A stretch of DNA of 64,000 nt from assembly GCF_036826855.1 (NCBI RefSeq), contig NZ_CP104578.1, positions 8,366,501 through 8,430,500 of the forward strand. The letters are read 5' to 3'. The translations under genes were made by a program, and so were the position numbers. Origin of the DNA: Streptomyces sp. SJL17-4 (GTDB lineage Bacteria > Actinomycetota > Actinomycetes > Streptomycetales > Streptomycetaceae). Below, one piece after another: positions 62,830 to 64,000 of the stretch. Every line of letters starts with the position of its first letter. Position 1 is the stretch's first letter. The notes under the pieces were generated by a model. That model was not told the DNA's origin. It was given only the letters and a program-made list of their open reading frames with translations, and searched no databases.

Positions 62830-63215
62830 GCTCCCTGATCACCAACGACGAACTCACCCACGAGCACGACATCGTCTGGCTCGAACCCGTCGACACCCTC
62901 GACTACGTACGCCAGTCACTCGACCGGCTCCCCACCCGCCGCGGCAGACCGCCCTACCACCGCGACGGCCGCATGATCGGCTACGCCACCCTCACCCCCC
63001 AGGCCAAGCCCTCACGTGCCTCCGGAACCTTCCTGCGCCGCGTCTTCTGGCTCACACCCAACGACCGCGACACCACCCCCGACGGCCTCTACACCAAATG
63101 CACCCCCGCCGAAGCCGTCGACCCCCGCACCGTCAGCGCCCGCGAGAAGGGCCGGAAAACTCCCCGCTCCGAAGGCGACCGGCACGACTGCCCCACACCA
63201 CCACCACCCGCCTAG
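62826..63215 (+). CDS. Third gene of the replication operon, unknown function
   Basis: The protein has 129 residues; its GTG overlaps the helicase TGA (GTGA), so it is translationally coupled. VSSLITNDELTHEHDIVWLE, DYVRQSLDRLPTRRGRPPYH, GRMIGYATLTPQAKPSRASG and TFLRRVFWLTPNDRDTTPDG look like a small basic alpha/beta protein. The tail is Pro/Thr-rich. A DNA-binding accessory role in replication or copy control is a reasonable guess from position only. Confidence 0.7.
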   Translation: MSSLITNDELTHEHDIVWLEPVDTLDYVRQSLDRLPTRRGRPPYHRDGRMIGYATLTPQAKPSRASGTFLRRVFWLTPNDRDTTPDGLYTKCTPAEAVDPRTVSAREKGRKTPRSEGDRHDCPTPPPPA

Positions 63216-63603
63216 TAGTGCTTCGTGAGGTTCTTCGTCTGGTTCTGTTGCGGGGCGGGCGTCGGCCGCAGGTGGTGCAGGTGCCGGTCCAGCAGCCCGA
63301 GAGCCAGATGGGTTTTGGAGACGCGCCGGACGTCGTCGGGGATCCCAGCCCTTCTTCGCCGTCCCTCGTCGTCCGCCCATTCCTCGGGCAGGAACAACGA
63401 CACATCGTCGATCACCCACACCTCAAGGCTGATCGCCTTGCTCAATCGCTCGGCGATCCGCTGCCGCACCGGCAGCGGATCCCAACGCGACTGGTTCACG
63501 AACTGCTGCAGGGCCTGCATGTTCCCGTCCGGCAACCGCCCGGCCATCGGCTGGACCGACTTACGCCGCCCGTCCAGCATCAGGCCCCGCAGATAACACC
63601 CGC
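63212..63603 (-). pseudogene. IS701-family transposase N-terminal fragment
   Basis: The minus frame gives RGLMLDGRRKSVQPMAGRLP, DGNMQALQQFVNQSRWDPLP and RQRIAERLSKAISLEVWVID, with the first Asp of the catalytic set in VIDDVS. It then jumps to LFLPEEWADDEGRRRRAGIP and RRVSKTHLALGLLDRHLHHL. An internal deletion of about 50-60 residues separates the parts, and the C-terminal half is missing. Its 5' end abuts the C-terminus of the histidine kinase gene. Confidence 0.8.
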
Positions 63604-64000
63604 CCCACCGGCAGCGTCGCCGCCACCCGGAACCCCCCCGACGGCACACCACCCGCCGAGAACTCACCACCCAGCAACGCCACCCGCTCACGCATCCCGA
63701 TGAGCCCGTACCCCACTCCCACCCGGTCCGCAGGACCCGACCCGCCGTCCGTGACCTCCACCCCCAGCTCACCGGACCTGAAGGCGATCACCACACGGCA
63801 CGCACCCGTCCCCGCATGCCGGATGACATTCGTGACCGACTCCTGCACGATCCGGAACGCCGCGAAATCCACCTCCTGCGGCAACGGCCGGCGCTCCCCC
63901 TCCCAGCACACCTCCACCCGCACCCCCGCTCCGCCGGCCTCCGCCGCCAGCCGCTCGACCCCACCCAGCCCCTCCAGCGGATCCAACGGCGCCGCCGCGT
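63561..64000 (-). CDS. NarL-family sensor histidine kinase, C-terminal part, 5' end beyond window
   Basis: The frame is open to the right edge. PLPQEVDFAAFRIVQESVTN and VIRHAGTGACRVVIAFRS hold the N-box of a HATPase_c domain of the NarX/DegS type. ELGVEVTDGGSGPADRVGVG with YGLIGMRERVALLGGEFSAG supplies the G boxes. The true C-terminus (ATLPVGRV) runs into IS701 sequence and stops about 14 codons later at 63561. It should phosphorylate a LuxR-type response regulator; the likely partner is the gene at 58659-59327 on the same strand. Confidence 0.9.
   Translation of the reverse strand, partial: AAAPLDPLEGLGGVERLAAEAGGAGVRVEVCWEGERRPLPQEVDFAAFRIVQESVTNVIRHAGTGACRVVIAFRSGELGVEVTDGGSGPADRVGVGYGLIGMRERVALLGGEFSAGGVPSGGFRVAATLPVGRVLSAGPDAGRAA

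Noticed and set aside
61602-63215. A 537-codon plus frame over the helicase gene
   Set aside because: It is extremely Arg/Pro/His-rich until 62826, where the real third gene starts in the same frame.

Overview
The DNA is typical of Streptomyces or a very close relative. GC content is very high and third codon positions are almost always G or C. GTG starts are frequent, neighbouring genes often overlap as ATGA or GTGA, and the recognisable families (MocR, HxlR, TerD, BTAD regulators, IS5/IS110/IS630/IS701 transposases) are those of Streptomyces accessory DNA. I count about 15 transposase remnants, two or three near-intact insertion sequences and a dozen decayed genes. The window therefore looks like a chromosome arm or a large plasmid, not core chromosome.

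Layout. 0-6 kb: a secreted zinc metalloprotease running off the left edge, an uncharacterised protein, and a coupled lipoprotein/membrane-protein pair. 5.7-20 kb: IS5 and IS256 remnants mixed with a methyltransferase, a decayed GDSL hydrolase and truncated DoxX and MFS genes. The same stretch has a MocR regulator with a dihydrodipicolinate-synthase-type enzyme, a DUF2867 protein, a RibD/DHFR-like reductase and a pair of tandem paralogues. 20-32 kb: an alpha/beta hydrolase, a TerD-family protein, an HxlR-controlled operon (LLM flavin oxidoreductase, alpha/beta hydrolase, HxlR regulator), a DUF6624 protein with a methyltransferase, and a decayed IS110. 32-40 kb: an Imm21-like immunity gene inside short inverted repeats, an IS630-type element with an orphan gene, a GNAT acetyltransferase and a HEAT-repeat-like protein. 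40-44 kb: an IS5-family element carrying a small membrane-protein gene, inserted in a decayed BTAD regulator. 44.6-48.8 kb: a long, nearly gene-free tract with microsatellites and a 62-bp inverted repeat. 49-50.3 kb: a complete IS5-family element with frameshifted transposase ORFs and a passenger gene. 50.3-56 kb: hypothetical genes, an NmrA-like oxidoreductase and remnants.

56.7-63.6 kb is the most interesting part. A tyrosine-recombinase-like protein with a LacI-type helix-turn-helix insertion is bounded exactly by 20-bp direct repeats. A cluster of short hairpins follows, whose loops read GGA or GTA on the minus strand, as in Streptomyces telomeres. Further right, TTCGGTCGCT iterons, a 16-bp palindrome and AT-rich tracts lead into a three-gene operon: primase-polymerase, D5/P4-type helicase and a small protein. 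I read this as a plasmid-type replicon. It lies between a NarL-type response regulator gene (58.7-59.3 kb) and the C-terminal part of a cognate-type histidine kinase (63.6 kb to the right edge). That suggests the replicon entered a two-component operon, and an IS701 fragment marks one junction.

From sequence alone I cannot tell whether the replicon is active, whether the window is plasmid or chromosomal, or whether the shifted frames include sequencing errors.
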